NCBI RefSeq assembly: GCF_030068505.1
Contig: NZ_JAQOSO010000074.1
Location: forward strand, 1 to 64,000
DNA length: 64,000 nt
Source of the DNA: Roseofilum capinflatum BLCC-M114
Lineage (GTDB): Bacteria > Cyanobacteriota > Cyanobacteriia > Cyanobacteriales > Desertifilaceae
Direction: 5' to 3'
The position numbers and the translations under genes were made by a program. Under the pieces are notes generated by a model. The model searched no databases. It saw only the letters and a program-made list of their open reading frames with translations, and was not told the origin of the DNA. Below are positions 1 to 9,390 of the stretch, piece after piece; within the stretch, counting starts at the first letter, position 1, and every line of letters starts with the position of its first letter.

Positions 1-57
1 GTACATGGCTTTGAGCCTTTAAGACTGTACACCATAACAGCGAAAACTGCTGTATTA
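1..57. repeat. Dispersed palindromic repeat, copy 1 (downstream of secA)
   Basis: Positions 1-42 are identical, by direct reading, to 7646-7687. The unit is bounded by GTACA (1-5) and TGTAC (26-30), holds an inner GGCT-ttg-AGCC hairpin, and ends in an ACAGC/GCTGT palindrome (37-53). It lies about 75 nt downstream of the secA stop, in the same relation to that gene as the other copy has to purH. The copy may extend left of the window. Confidence 0.8.
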
Positions 58-64
58 CTGGAGT

Positions 65-90
65 GGGAGCGTCTCGCTCCCTAGATTTTT
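65..90. terminator. Hairpin with T run, terminator-like
   Basis: A perfect 7-bp stem GGGAGCG/CGCTCCC (65-71 and 75-81) with loop TCT is followed by a T run at 86-90. It would end plus-strand transcription coming from the left of the window. Read on the minus strand it lies downstream of secA and could help end that transcript, though without a T run on that strand. The same hairpin motif is also a common dispersed repeat in cyanobacteria, so it need not be a dedicated terminator. Confidence 0.5.
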
Positions 91-130
91 AATTATGCAG
101 ACATGATATAATCAGCAACGCTCCTTCTAG

Positions 131-2959
131 CTACACCGTCTCCTGTTGAGCAGTCGCTTTCGGTTGAGTTTGGGGTTGGAACTGGAAGAGGGAATAGACC
201 ACATTCCGGCGAATCGAAATCATCATCTCTAAGAACAGCTCATAACCCTCACTCTTGTACTCAATCAGAGGATCTTTTTGCCCATAACCGCGCAACCCAA
301 CCGACTCTCTTAAGGCATCCATTTGTTGCAAATGCTCCCGCCAGAGGGTGTCAATTTGCTGGAGAATAAAGAACCGTTCCGCTTGACGCATTAACCCCGG
401 TTGAATTTGGTCAACTTCCGCTTCTTTCAAGTCGTAGGCAATGCGGACTTGTTCGTGCAAGAAGGTTTTCATCTCGCTAAAGCTCAGGTCTTCGAGTTGC
501 TGCGGTTGCAGGTCTCGAAGCAGATACACAAACTCCTGCACCTTACTAACGAGTTGCCCTAAATCCCACTCTTCAGCCGGCAATTCTGGATTCACGTAGG
601 CTTCTACAATATCGTCCATCGTCCGTTCCGCATAGGCAATTACCTGTTCCTTCAAGTCTTGCCCTTCCAAGACGCGGCGACGCTCGGCATAAATGGCGCG
701 GCGTTGGTTATTCATCACCTCGTCATATTCAAAGACCTGCTTACGGATATCGTAGTAGTAAGTCTCAACCTTCTTCTGCGCCCCTTCTAGGGAACGGGTG
801 AGCATACCCGACTCGATGGGCATATCTTCCTCTACGCGGAAGGCATTCATCAGACCGGCGACGCGATCGCCCCCAAAAATTCGCAACAAGTTATCCTGTA
901 AGCTCAGGAAAAACTTCGTCGTTCCAGGGTCACCTTGACGACCGGCCCGACCTCGGAGCTGATTATCAATCCGTCGAGAATCATGACGTTCCGTCCCCAC
1001 CACAAACAACCCACCAAGGGAAATCACCTCCTCATGTTCTCGGTCAGTCCACTCCTCATACTCCGAGCGAATCAGATTAAACACTTCCCGCAATTTTTGC
1101 ACCACCGGGTCATTCGTCGGCGCTTTTTCCGCCGCTACCGCCACCTTATCCTCCGCCAACAACTCCGGTAAAGAGCGCTCCCCATACTCAGCCACCGCAA
1201 AATCAACCACCTCTTTTAACTTCGCTTCCGTACTCGCCGACAACTGGGTAGGGAAAATCTTGGGCGACACCTTCCAGGTTTTCACCTTCTTATCCAAACT
1301 AAACCCTTGGGCCGCCTTCCGTTTAGCCATACCGGGCACTTTAGCCATTTTCATTCCCTCATCATCTTCCGGCTTCACAATTCGGGGCATAAAATATTCC
1401 CGCAACTTCAACCGGGCCATATAATCGGCATTTCCACCCAAAATAATATCCGTACCCCGTCCTGCCATGTTCGTGGCAATCGTCACTGCTCCTTTGCGTC
1501 CCGCCTGAGCCACAATTTCCGACTCCCGCTCCACATTCTCCGGCTTCGCGTTCAGCAACTGATGGGGCACACTCAACTGACTCAACAGATTCGACAACAC
1601 TTCCGACTTTTCTACACTCGTTGTTCCCACCAAAATCGGCCGCCCCTGGTGATGGAGTTCGGCACAATCTTGGGCCACCGCTTTCCACTTGGCCTCTTCT
1701 GTCTTGTACACCACATCCGCCATATCTTTACGTCCCGTAGGCCGGTTGGTGGGGACAATGGTCACCTCTAAGTTATAGATTTTCTCAAATTCCGCTTCCT
1801 CCGTTTTTGCCGTCCCCGTCATTCCCGACAGCTTAGGATAGAGCAAAAAGAAATTTTGATAGGTGATGCTCGCCAAGGTCTGGGTTTCCGGCTGAATTTC
1901 TACATGCTCCTTGGCTTCAATGGCCTGATGCAGTCCATCACTCCAGCGACGACCGGGCATGACCCGACCGGTAAACTCATCGACAATGACAATTTCATCC
2001 TCGCGGACAATATAGTTAACATCTTTAATAAACAACTCCTTAGCCTTAATCGCATTAAACACAAAATGGGCCCAAGGGTCATCCGGGTTAAACAAGTCGG
2101 AAACTTTTAAGAATTCTTCAGAGGCAATATACCCTTCATCGGTTAACAGTACATTGCGAGCTTTTTCATCCACTTCATAATGGCCCTGTCCGCTTTCCTC
2201 ATCTAAGGCCGTCAAGGTTTGGGCTAGTTGAGCGGCTTTAATATACTTCTCGCTGGGCCTATCCACCTGGCCTGAAATAATCAGAGGGGTTCGCGCTTCA
2301 TCGACTAAAACCGAATCCACTTCGTCAATAATGCAGAAGTTAAATGGCCGCTGGACGACTTCTGCCATGGAGGAAGCCATATTATCGCGCAGATAATCAA
2401 ATCCAACTTCGGAGTTAGTGGCGTAGGTAATATCACAGCTATAGTTCTTGCGCCGTTCGGAGGGGGCCATACCTTGCTGAATTAAGCCGACGCTCAAGCC
2501 CAGGAAGCGATGAACTTGTCCCATCCATTCCGCGTCCCGACGGGCGAGGTAGTCGTTGACGGTAATAATATGAACCCCTTTGCCGCTCAGAGCGTTCAAG
2601 TAAGCAGGAAGTGTTGCCACCAGGGTTTTACCTTCCCCGGTTTTCATTTCGGCAATCTGGCCATCGTGGAGAACCATCCCCCCAATCATTTGTACGTCGT
2701 AGTGGCGCATTCCTAGGACGCGCTTGGAGGCTTCGCGGACGACGGCGAAGGCTTCGGGAAGGATTTCATCGAGTAATTCGTTCTGCGCTTGCTCAGAACC
2801 GGCTTTTTCTAAGCGCTGCTTAAATTCTCCGGTTTTACCCCGCAACTGGTCATCCGATAGACCTTGGATGTCTTCTTCGTAGAGACTAATTTCAGAAACG
2901 AAGGGCTGATATTTTTTGAGTTTGCGGGTGTTGGGGTCACCAAACAGGTTTTTCAGCAT
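131..2959 (-). CDS. secA: Protein translocase subunit SecA
   Basis: The 942-aa product is the ATPase motor that pushes unfolded preproteins through SecYEG in the plasma and thylakoid membranes. Walker A MKTGEGKT lies at residues 105-112 and the DEVD Walker B at 212-215. The helicase-like second nucleotide domain is present (GRGTDI and [11 protein letters not shown] motifs), followed by the helical wing/scaffold. The C-terminus ends in a Gln-rich tail with no cysteine zinc motif, as is usual for cyanobacterial SecA. Length fits the family (about 930 aa). The gene stands alone: the glutaminase gene diverges from it and a repeat lies behind it. No clear ribosome site precedes the ATG at 2959. 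Confidence 0.98.
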   Translation of the reverse strand: MLKNLFGDPNTRKLKKYQPFVSEISLYEEDIQGLSDDQLRGKTGEFKQRLEKAGSEQAQNELLDEILPEAFAVVREASKRVLGMRHYDVQMIGGMVLHDGQIAEMKTGEGKTLVATLPAYLNALSGKGVHIITVNDYLARRDAEWMGQVHRFLGLSVGLIQQGMAPSERRKNYSCDITYATNSEVGFDYLRDNMASSMAEVVQRPFNFCIIDEVDSVLVDEARTPLIISGQVDRPSEKYIKAAQLAQTLTALDEESGQGHYEVDEKARNVLLTDEGYIASEEFLKVSDLFNPDDPWAHFVFNAIKAKELFIKDVNYIVREDEIVIVDEFTGRVMPGRRWSDGLHQAIEAKEHVEIQPETQTLASITYQNFFLLYPKLSGMTGTAKTEEAEFEKIYNLEVTIVPTNRPTGRKDMADVVYKTEEAKWKAVAQDCAELHHQGRPILVGTTSVEKSEVLSNLLSQLSVPHQLLNAKPENVERESEIVAQAGRKGAVTIATNMAGRGTDIILGGNADYMARLKLREYFMPRIVKPEDDEGMKMAKVPGMAKRKAAQGFSLDKKVKTWKVSPKIFPTQLSASTEAKLKEVVDFAVAEYGERSLPELLAEDKVAVAAEKAPTNDPVVQKLREVFNLIRSEYEEWTDREHEEVISLGGLFVVGTERHDSRRIDNQLRGRAGRQGDPGTTKFFLSLQDNLLRIFGGDRVAGLMNAFRVEEDMPIESGMLTRSLEGAQKKVETYYYDIRKQVFEYDEVMNNQRRAIYAERRRVLEGQDLKEQVIAYAERTMDDIVEAYVNPELPAEEWDLGQLVSKVQEFVYLLRDLQPQQLEDLSFSEMKTFLHEQVRIAYDLKEAEVDQIQPGLMRQAERFFILQQIDTLWREHLQQMDALRESVGLRGYGQKDPLIEYKSEGYELFLEMMISIRRNVVYSLFQFQPQTQPKATAQQETV

Positions 2960-3024
2960 AATCGATATAACTCTACCAGACGACGCGCGGTGTAAAAGAC
3001 TTTCCTTATGGTATCACTTCTAAG

Positions 3025-3047
3025 ATGGGTAATGGGTAATGGGTAAT
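3025..3047. repeat. Heptamer tandem repeat (ATGGGTA)n
   Basis: Three tandem copies of ATGGGTA lie in the secA-glutaminase intergenic space. The same heptamer recurs, longer, at 22521-22577. This is the class of short tandemly repeated repetitive (STRR) sequence known from filamentous cyanobacteria. Confidence 0.75.
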
Positions 3048-3082
3048 CGCTCAATGGAAAAATCAAAGGTTAAAGATTTGGT

Positions 3083-3982
3083 ATGAGAGATTTGAATAGC
3101 ATAACTCAATCTACTGTAGAGCAATGGTTAACCGACATTGAACGGCTCGATTTGTCGGGGGAACTGCCCAGTTATATTCCTCAATTGGCTAAAGTCGATC
3201 CACAACATATGGGTATTTATATACAAAGTTTAGATCGTCCAGGGTATGGATGGGGGGAAAGGGATGTACCGTTGATGAGTGTGATTAAGCCATTTGTTTT
3301 GTTGTATGCTTTAGAACAGATGGGTATGGATAAAATCAAGGCAATTGTGGGTCATCTTCCTTCGGATTTTCCTTATAACTCGGTGGAGCAGTTGCAGCTC
3401 GATAAGGGATTTCCCCGAAATCCGATGATTAATAGTGGGGCGATCGCACTCTGTTCCCACTTGCCGGGTCTTACTGGTATAGAAAAATGCCAGAAATTCT
3501 GTGATTGGCTCAATGATTATGGTCAAACTGGCTTATTTTTGGATGGGCAACTTTTAGCGTCGGTAGAATCTTTACCCAATCGCATCAATCAGAATTTAAC
3601 GAAAATGCTGGCACAATCGGGTAATTTGGGGAGTTCTGAAGCGGTGGCTTTAGATACCTATCAACGGGTTTGTTGTCTATCCTCAAGTCTGGCAGATTTA
3701 GTCAAATTGGGATTAGGATTAATTGACCCGCAAGCCCGCACGAACTCAGAGCATCAACTCTGGGTAACTGAGTTAATCCAAACCTGTGGATTATATGAAT
3801 ATTCCAGGGAATTTTCTCGTTTGGTGGGATTACCGACAAAATCGGGAGTCAGTGGAGTCTTATTGTCCTTAATTCCCCAGCAGGGGGCGATCGCGATTTA
3901 TAGTCCTCTTCTTGATTCTACGGGAAATTCGGTTGTAGGCATGGCATTATTAAAACAAATAGCTGCTTATTTGCATGATTAA
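3083..3982 (+). CDS. glsA: Glutaminase
   Basis: The 299-aa product is a glutaminase of the beta-lactamase-like fold family that hydrolyses glutamine to glutamate and ammonia. The catalytic SxxK appears as S66-V-I-K69, followed by the family motif NPMINSGAIA near residue 113. The end has the expected G-KSGVSGG-like loop in the form KSGVSGVLLS. Length matches GlsA (about 300-310 aa). It diverges from secA and is nearly tail-to-tail with a small minus-strand gene (2 bp apart). It is probably cytosolic, as no signal peptide is seen. Confidence 0.93.
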   Translation: MRDLNSITQSTVEQWLTDIERLDLSGELPSYIPQLAKVDPQHMGIYIQSLDRPGYGWGERDVPLMSVIKPFVLLYALEQMGMDKIKAIVGHLPSDFPYNSVEQLQLDKGFPRNPMINSGAIALCSHLPGLTGIEKCQKFCDWLNDYGQTGLFLDGQLLASVESLPNRINQNLTKMLAQSGNLGSSEAVALDTYQRVCCLSSSLADLVKLGLGLIDPQARTNSEHQLWVTELIQTCGLYEYSREFSRLVGLPTKSGVSGVLLSLIPQQGAIAIYSPLLDSTGNSVVGMALLKQIAAYLHD

Positions 3983-3984
3983 AA

Positions 3985-4284
3985 CTATATATTTTGGGTG
4001 TCAATTAAACTTTGGCAAGATTCCCAAGGAGTCTTGACGGCCGCGACAGATGCGGTGACCTCTTGGGATTCGGGTTGATGAGAAACGAGAAAAACTCGAT
4101 AGAGCGTGCCTCCAATTTCAATAAATTCCCCCATCATAGGAATGCGACTGACTTCAATGAACGTCGATAGGGGCTGACTTTGGGGAGAGTCCTTAAGATA
4201 CAGACAGATTTGAATTGTGGTGTGTATAGGTCTGCTGGATTCGCTCGATAGAATGGGGGGAGTTGAGTTAGAGGATGTGGCCAT
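3985..4284 (-). CDS. Hypothetical protein, 99 aa
   Basis: I do not recognise the family. The product has a Ser/Thr/Pro-rich N-terminus (residues 1-25), then a beta-rich core (TTIQICLYL, IGGTLYRVFLVSHQ) and no signal peptide or membrane segment. The core reads like a small cytosolic beta-barrel or sandwich. It converges on glsA with only 2 bp between the stops, which supports a real gene boundary. The start at 4284 is the first ATG; a clear ribosome site is not visible. Confidence 0.6.
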   Translation of the reverse strand: MATSSNSTPPILSSESSRPIHTTIQICLYLKDSPQSQPLSTFIEVSRIPMMGEFIEIGGTLYRVFLVSHQPESQEVTASVAAVKTPWESCQSLIDTQNI

Positions 4285-4641
4285 AGCTAGGAAAGATTGA
4301 AGATAACAGTCAGAATGGGTGATTATAGGAAGGCCTCAACACTGGAGAGGCTTGATTCCGGTTTCAGTTAGATAAGTTTACACTTGTTGGGTGTTAAACA
4401 ACACACTTATCATGGAAATCAACGGAACATCAGGATTAAAGAAGTGCAGGAACCCAGATTTGATCGATCGCCTTGAGAGAGGGACTCAACCAGATATAAT
4501 GGTTAAGAATTATAAACCCCTAATGATCGATAGTGGCTATCTGCTGCCATTTTTCCGCAAGCGGACATGAAAAGGTTAAACCCGAACTCCATCGACTCAT
4601 TATTCCCAATCCTGACGCTTACCCTGCCCTTGGAGGTTTCG
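4285..4641. other. Intergenic region with a long inverted repeat
   Basis: This stretch separates two divergent genes. It holds an inverted repeat at 4371-4411 (GATAAGT ... ACTTATC, with TGTTG/CAACA inside) and, at 4550-4572, copy A of the TTCCGCAA-GCGGACATGAA palindrome that also sits in tnpB. A 52-codon frame (4412-4570) ends in that repeat and lacks a ribosome site, so I do not call it. Confidence 0.5.
4550..4572 (+). repeat. Short palindromic repeat, copy A
   Basis: The unit reads TTTTTCCGCAAGCGG then ACATGAA. It matches the complement of 52409-52432 inside tnpB with one gap, and its second half matches 7566-7576. The core CCGC-AA-GCGG can form a hairpin. It falls over the first possible ATG of the ABC-F gene, which argues against that upstream start. 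Confidence 0.7.
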
Positions 4642-6360
4642 ATGCTGCGATTAGAGCATATCAGCAAAATTTATTCGACTGGCCAAGTGCTATATGATAT
4701 CAACTGGGAAGTAAAACCGGGCGATCGCGTGGGTTTAGTCGGGGTCAATGGGGCAGGAAAATCGACGCAGCTTAAGATTATTGCCGGGGAAATTGAGCCG
4801 ACTTCTGGGGAGGTGATCCGGCCGTCCAATTTGAAGATCGCCTATTTAACCCAGGAATTTGATGTGAATCCTGGGGATACGGTGCGGGAAGAGTTTTGGA
4901 AAGTGTTTCATGAAGCGAACCAGGTTCATCATGCGATCGCCGAAATTCAGCATCAAATGCAAACCGCTACCCCAGAAGAGCTAGACATCTTAATCCATAA
5001 GCTGGATAAGCAACAACGGCATTTTGAAGCCCTGGATGGTTATGGGTTAGACGCGCAGATCGAGAAGATGTTACCGGAAATGGGATTTGAACCCGATGAT
5101 GGCGATCGCCTCGTCAGTGCCTTTTCTGGAGGCTGGCAAATGCGGATTCAACTGGGTAAAATCCTCCTACAATCTCCCGATCTACTCCTCCTGGATGAGC
5201 CAACCAACCATTTAGACTTAGAAACCATTGAATGGTTAGAAACCTATCTGAAAACCTCCACCCTGCCCATGGTGATCGTCTCCCATGACCGGGAATTTCT
5301 CGATCGCCTCTGCACCCAAATCGTAGAAACCGAGCGCGGAGTTTCCACCACCTACCTCGGCAATTATTCCGCTTATCTGGAACAAAAAGCCGAGCAAAAA
5401 GCCGCCCAACAGAGTGCCTACGAAAATCAGCAAAAAGAACTCGAAAAACAACAAGCCTATATCGAACGCTTTCGCGCCAGTGCCACCCGCAGCACCCAAG
5501 CCAAAAGTCGCGAGAAACAGCTCGACAAAATAGAACGGATCGAAGCGCCTGTCAGTGACCTCAAAACCCTGCATTTCCGCTTTCCTCCTTCCCCCCGCAG
5601 TGGTCGGGATGTGGTCAATATCAAGGATTTGACCTATCTGTATGATGAGAAAATCCTGTTTCTGGGGGCATCTCTGGGGATCGAACGGGGCGATCGCATC
5701 GCCATTTTAGGGCCCAATGGTTGCGGAAAATCCACCCTACTTAGATTAATGATGGGCTGGGAACATCCAGTTGAAGGGAGCGTCAGCCTAGGAAAACATA
5801 ACGTTATTCCCGGCTATTTTGAACAAAACCAAGCGGAAGCCTTAGACCTGAAGAAAACTGTCATGGATACCATTCATGATGAAGTCCCCGATTGGACAAA
5901 TGAGGAAGTGCGTACCCTCTTAGGTCGCTTCTTATTTAGTGGAGCTATGGTTTATAAACAGGTGCAAGCCCTCAGTGGAGGGGAAAAAGCCCGGTTAGCT
6001 CTGGCGAAAATGCTCTTACAACCGGCAAACTTGTTAATCTTAGATGAACCGACCAACCATTTAGATATTCCCGCCAAAGAAATGTTGGAGGAAGCCCTTC
6101 AACATTATGATGGCACAGCGATCGTTGTCTCCCACGACCGTTATTTTATTTCTCAAGTCGCTAATAAAATTGTAGAAATTCGCGACGGTGAATTTCAAGT
6201 GTATCTGGGGAACTACCATTATTATCTCGATAAAATCGCCGAAGAGAAAGAAAAGGCGAAATTAGCGGAAATTGCCAAAGCTAAGGCGGAAAAAGCGGCC
6301 GCTAAACGGGAGAAGCAGAAAGCGAAGCAAAAGGCGAGAAAGCAAGCCAAAGCGAATTAA
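4642..6360 (+). CDS. ABC-F family ATPase (two ABC domains)
   Basis: This is a soluble ABC-F protein without membrane segments, of the EttA/Uup/YdiF-like group that acts on ribosomes. Both ATPase domains are complete: Walker A GVNGAGKST and GPNGCGKST, signatures SGGWQMRIQLG and SGGEKARLALA, and Walker B LLLLDEPTNHLD and LLILDEPTNHLD. The domains are joined by a charged linker, and the tail is Lys/Ala-rich (KAEKAAAKREKQKAKQKARK). The frame is open from 4567, but ATG 4642 is chosen: TGGAGG lies 5 nt upstream and MLRLEHISKIY is the normal domain start. The product is then 572 aa. Its exact target is not shown by the sequence. Confidence 0.93.
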   Translation: MLRLEHISKIYSTGQVLYDINWEVKPGDRVGLVGVNGAGKSTQLKIIAGEIEPTSGEVIRPSNLKIAYLTQEFDVNPGDTVREEFWKVFHEANQVHHAIAEIQHQMQTATPEELDILIHKLDKQQRHFEALDGYGLDAQIEKMLPEMGFEPDDGDRLVSAFSGGWQMRIQLGKILLQSPDLLLLDEPTNHLDLETIEWLETYLKTSTLPMVIVSHDREFLDRLCTQIVETERGVSTTYLGNYSAYLEQKAEQKAAQQSAYENQQKELEKQQAYIERFRASATRSTQAKSREKQLDKIERIEAPVSDLKTLHFRFPPSPRSGRDVVNIKDLTYLYDEKILFLGASLGIERGDRIAILGPNGCGKSTLLRLMMGWEHPVEGSVSLGKHNVIPGYFEQNQAEALDLKKTVMDTIHDEVPDWTNEEVRTLLGRFLFSGAMVYKQVQALSGGEKARLALAKMLLQPANLLILDEPTNHLDIPAKEMLEEALQHYDGTAIVVSHDRYFISQVANKIVEIRDGEFQVYLGNYHYYLDKIAEEKEKAKLAEIAKAKAEKAAAKREKQKAKQKARKQAKAN

Positions 6361-6375
6361 TATCCATTCTGAATT

Positions 6376-7473
6376 ATGTGGAACTTTATACCCTATTTGA
6401 CGCTCCGAAAAGATCCCTCCCAGCCCTTAAGAAAGGGGGAGTGTGAGAAAAGTCCCCCTTCTCAAGGGGGATTGAGGGGGATCGGGCAGTTCGCAAGACA
6501 AACCGATCCCCCCCAACCCCCCTTAGAAAGGGGGGAGAGCAAGAAAAGTCTCTCTTGTCAAGGGAGATTTAGGGGGATATTCATCTCTGGCGCGTGTTTA
6601 ATTCTACCCTTACTTTGGACTCTCCCTAGCCTCGCCCAAATCCCCACAGACGAGCCATCGTTTATTCCCTTACGACCGAATCCAGAACAACTTTGCCCCA
6701 AAGAACCCGCTATAGATCGCTTTATTTATCACATCATTGCTCCGGGAGAAACCTTAAACCAGATTGCCGCCAACCATCAATTAATGCCCTCAACTTTAAT
6801 GGGTCTCAATCGTTCCCTACGCAACGGAGAAGCCCCCGTAGGCACGCAAATTGTCATTCCGCCCTATGATGGGGTATTGGTACGGATTCCAGTGGGTAAA
6901 ACTTGGCGAGATGTAGCGGAAGCTTACGGAGTGCCGGCCGATGCCCTGTTTGAGGTGAATGGATGTCAGCAGAACCCAGAAATGGTCTTTGTGCCAGGGG
7001 TAAACTGGTCTCCCGGTCGTCCATCCAGGGAAACACGAACCCGGCTCTCGGCCTATCCCCTGCCAGAGATTGCCCCCTTACTCAAGGGCTATGGTTGGTA
7101 TTTAAATCCACAGACCTCTAAACGAGAATTTAGTAGTGGTGTAGATATTCGCGCTCCTATTGGTACTCCTGTGTCGGCGGTGGGGGATGGTATTGTGGCT
7201 TATGCTGGCGATCGCGGTTCCTATGGTCAACTGGTGGTCATTAACCATCCAGGAGGACGACAAACCCGTTACGCTCATCTGCAAACCCTTCAAGTTTCCC
7301 CCGGTCAAACCGTCCGTCAAGGAGACCGATTGGGAACTGTGGGAACCACGGGAAATCCGACATTTTCAATTCCCCATCTCCATTTTGAAATGCGCTATCG
7401 ATCGGCTGTGGGTTGGGTGGCTGAAGATCCGGGGTTATATATTCAGGCTTTAGGTCGAAATCTACGGTACTGA
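6376..7473 (+). CDS. LysM and M23 (LytM) peptidase, periplasmic
   Basis: The 365-aa product has a hydrophobic export segment (FISGACLILPLLWTLPSLAQ) near residues 72-91, a LysM-like segment (YHIIAPGETLNQIAANHQLM), a second LysM-like stretch (VRIPVGKTWRDVAEAYGV), and a C-terminal M23 domain. M23 metal and active-site motifs are HxxxD-like (SGVDIRAPIGTP), RYAHL and HLHFEM. It should cut or, with its activator-type relatives, help remodel cell-wall peptidoglycan. The first ~70 residues come from a dispersed repeat (6404-6584), and no ATG or GTG lies between that repeat and the export segment. It starts 15 bp after the ABC-F gene, so the two may be co-transcribed. Confidence 0.85.
   Translation: MWNFIPYLTLRKDPSQPLRKGECEKSPPSQGGLRGIGQFARQTDPPQPPLERGESKKSLSCQGRFRGIFISGACLILPLLWTLPSLAQIPTDEPSFIPLRPNPEQLCPKEPAIDRFIYHIIAPGETLNQIAANHQLMPSTLMGLNRSLRNGEAPVGTQIVIPPYDGVLVRIPVGKTWRDVAEAYGVPADALFEVNGCQQNPEMVFVPGVNWSPGRPSRETRTRLSAYPLPEIAPLLKGYGWYLNPQTSKREFSSGVDIRAPIGTPVSAVGDGIVAYAGDRGSYGQLVVINHPGGRQTRYAHLQTLQVSPGQTVRQGDRLGTVGTTGNPTFSIPHLHFEMRYRSAVGWVAEDPGLYIQALGRNLRY
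6404..6584 (+). repeat. Dispersed G/C-run repeat inside a coding region
   Basis: Alternating blocks of GGGGGA/TCCCCC (for example at 6433-6440, 6453-6460, 6474-6481, 6506-6535 and 6570-6580) make several nested hairpins. The layout is that of a known class of cyanobacterial intergenic repeat. Here it is read in frame as residues ~10-70 of the M23 peptidase gene (QPLRKGE, SQGGLRGIG, PPQPPLERGE). A smaller piece of the same type is at 7600-7622. Confidence 0.7.
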
Positions 7474-7511
7474 ATCAAGGCCTGATGGACTCCATTATGG
7501 TGTCTGAAACT

Positions 7512-7532
7512 CCCCTGCCGATGAAGCAGGGG
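7512..7532. terminator. Hairpin downstream of the M23 peptidase gene
   Basis: CCCCTGC (7512-7518) pairs with GCAGGGG (7526-7532) around a 7-nt loop. It lies 39 nt after the stop of the peptidase gene. There is no T run, so termination is inferred from position only. Confidence 0.4.
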
Positions 7533-7548
7533 ATTGGGCGGATCGATA

Positions 7549-7582
7549 TAGCGCTTTCTGCTTCGCGGACATGAACGCGCTA
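7549..7582 (+). repeat. Short palindromic repeat, copy B, inside a TAGCGC/GCGCTA inverted repeat
   Basis: The CTTCGCGGACATGAAC core (7561-7576) matches copies A (4550-4572) and C (52409-52432, complement). It is framed by TAGCGC (7549-7554) and GCGCTA (7577-7582). The region 7474-7707 is a pile-up of such elements: this one, AGGGAAT repeats, a C-run/G-run hairpin (7600-7622), and the 42-nt repeat. Confidence 0.65.
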
Positions 7583-7645
7583 GGGAATAGGGAAACCCCC
7601 CCTGTGTCCCCCCAAGGGGGGAAGGGAATAGGGAATAGGGTTGTA

Positions 7646-7700
7646 GTACATGGCTTTGAGCCTTTAAGACTGTACACCATAACAGCGCGAAGCGCTGTAA
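7646..7700. repeat. Dispersed palindromic repeat, copy 2 (downstream of purH)
   Basis: Positions 7646-7687 equal 1-42 base for base. The unit ends in a 7-bp perfect palindrome ACAGCGC-gaa-GCGCTGT (7682-7698) ten bases past the purH stop. The palindrome can act as a transcript-end hairpin for the minus-strand gene. Confidence 0.85.
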
Positions 7701-7707
7701 CGGGCAA

Positions 7708-9246
7708 TTAATGTAGAAAATGGCGCATTCCGGTGAACGCCATCACAATGCCTAACTCATTGGCTGCGGCGATCGAATCCTTATCGCGCAGACTGCCCCC
7801 AGGCTGGACGATCGCCTCAATACCAGCCGCCGCAGCCGTCCGTACTGAGTCGTCAAAGGGGAAGAACGCATCACTACCGAGTATGGCCCCACGAGCCTTT
7901 TCTCCTGCCTGTTCTAGGGCGATTTGCGCCGCCCCTACGCGGTTCATTTGACCCGCACCAATCCCGCAGGTCGTTTGATTTTTCGTCACCACGATCGCAT
8001 TCGATTTCACATGCTTGACCACCTTCCAAGCAAAAAACAGCTCTTCTAACTGTTCTGGAGTCGGTTGTTTTTCCGTCACCACTTGCCACTGATCCGGGGT
8101 GCTAATGGTGCGATCGCTCTGTTGCAACAAAAACCCACCGGCAATACTCTTAATCATCACTTCTGGCCCTTGCATCAGATCCGGTAAAACCAACACCCGT
8201 AGCTTCGATTTCTTGTGTAAAATCTCCTCAGCCTCCGGATCGCAACCCGGAGCCACCACACATTCTAGGAACATCTTCTTCAACTCCTGGGCCGTAGCTG
8301 CATCCAGGGGTTTATTCAGGGCTACAATCCCCCCAAATGCCGAAGTAGAATCCGCCGCTAACGCCTTCTGATAGGCTTCCAGCAAGGTATCCGCCACCGC
8401 CAGACCACAGGGATTCGTATGTTTCAAAATAGCCACGGCTGGCTGATCCGTAAACTCGGTAATAATTTGCCGCGCCGCTTCCAAATCCACCAAATTGTTA
8501 TAGCTCAGTTCCTTACCTTGCAATTGGGTGGCTCCAGACCATCCCTCTTTTCCCGTCCCTGTCTGATACCAAGCCGCGCTCTGGTGGGGATTTTCCCCAT
8601 AGCGCATGGTTTGCCGCTTCTGGCCCGATAGGCTAAATTCAGGGGGAAGAAGTTCCTCTTGCTGACCGGTTAAATAGGCAGTAATGGCTCGGTCATAAGC
8701 CCCAGTATGGGCAAAGGCTTTAATCGCCCGTTCTTTACGAAATTCTGCGGAGGCTTTGCCCCCTTGCTGACGCAGTTCTGTCAAATAAGCATCATAATCA
8801 CTCGGATCGCAGAGGACAGTTAAATGGGCATAATTTTTAGCCGAAGCTCGCAGGAGCGTGGGGCCGCCAATATCGATATTTTCGATCGCCTCTTCTAAAC
8901 TCACATCCGGTTTGGCGATCGTCTGTTCAAACGGGTATAAATTCACCACCACCAAATCAATCGGGCGAATCTCATTATCCGCCAACTCCTGAACGTCACT
9001 ATGGAGATTTCGCCGCGCTAAAATTCCCCCATGAATGCGAGGATGAAGCGTTTTCACCCGGCCGCCTAAAATTTCCGGCGATCCCGTATAGTCAGAAACC
9101 TTAGTTACCGTTAAGCCAGACTCTTGTAGGGTTTTCGCTGTCCCTCCACTACTGACTAAATCAAATCCAAATTCTTCCACCAAACTCCGGGCCAGATCCA
9201 CCAGTCCCGTTTTATCCGATGTGCTAAGAAGGGCGAGAGGAGCCAT
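7708..9246 (-). CDS. purH: Bifunctional AICAR transformylase / IMP cyclohydrolase
   Basis: The 512-aa product carries out the last two steps of purine synthesis: formyl transfer from 10-formyl-THF to AICAR, then ring closure to IMP. The N-terminal MGS-like cyclohydrolase domain (ALLSTSDKTGLVDLAR, residues 4-19; SGGTAKTL, 34-41; GRVKTLHPRIHGG) is followed by the transformylase domain with the KHTNPCGLA motif. Length matches the family (about 510-530 aa). Start ATG 9246 aligns with the usual N-terminus. It is a lone gene with a repeat directly behind it. Confidence 0.97.
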   Translation of the reverse strand: MAPLALLSTSDKTGLVDLARSLVEEFGFDLVSSGGTAKTLQESGLTVTKVSDYTGSPEILGGRVKTLHPRIHGGILARRNLHSDVQELADNEIRPIDLVVVNLYPFEQTIAKPDVSLEEAIENIDIGGPTLLRASAKNYAHLTVLCDPSDYDAYLTELRQQGGKASAEFRKERAIKAFAHTGAYDRAITAYLTGQQEELLPPEFSLSGQKRQTMRYGENPHQSAAWYQTGTGKEGWSGATQLQGKELSYNNLVDLEAARQIITEFTDQPAVAILKHTNPCGLAVADTLLEAYQKALAADSTSAFGGIVALNKPLDAATAQELKKMFLECVVAPGCDPEAEEILHKKSKLRVLVLPDLMQGPEVMIKSIAGGFLLQQSDRTISTPDQWQVVTEKQPTPEQLEELFFAWKVVKHVKSNAIVVTKNQTTCGIGAGQMNRVGAAQIALEQAGEKARGAILGSDAFFPFDDSVRTAAAAGIEAIVQPGGSLRDKDSIAAANELGIVMAFTGMRHFLH

Positions 9247-9390
9247 AATCTACTTGTTCCATGATTGATGCGCCATGTTTAAGGATACAGCAGGGGTTTA
9301 TTACCAATTAGAAATTAAACCTTAAAATTCTTGCCAGTTGAGAATGGGTTGGAATTCAGGCATGTTTTGTGTTATGATGCTTTAGGTTAA

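Noticed and set aside
1307-1771. 154-codon plus-strand frame within secA
   Set aside because: Antisense shadow of a strongly conserved gene, with His/Arg-rich low-information sequence.
4412-4570. 52-codon frame before the ABC-F gene
   Set aside because: No ribosome site, and its last codons are the dispersed GCGGACATGA repeat; likely chance.
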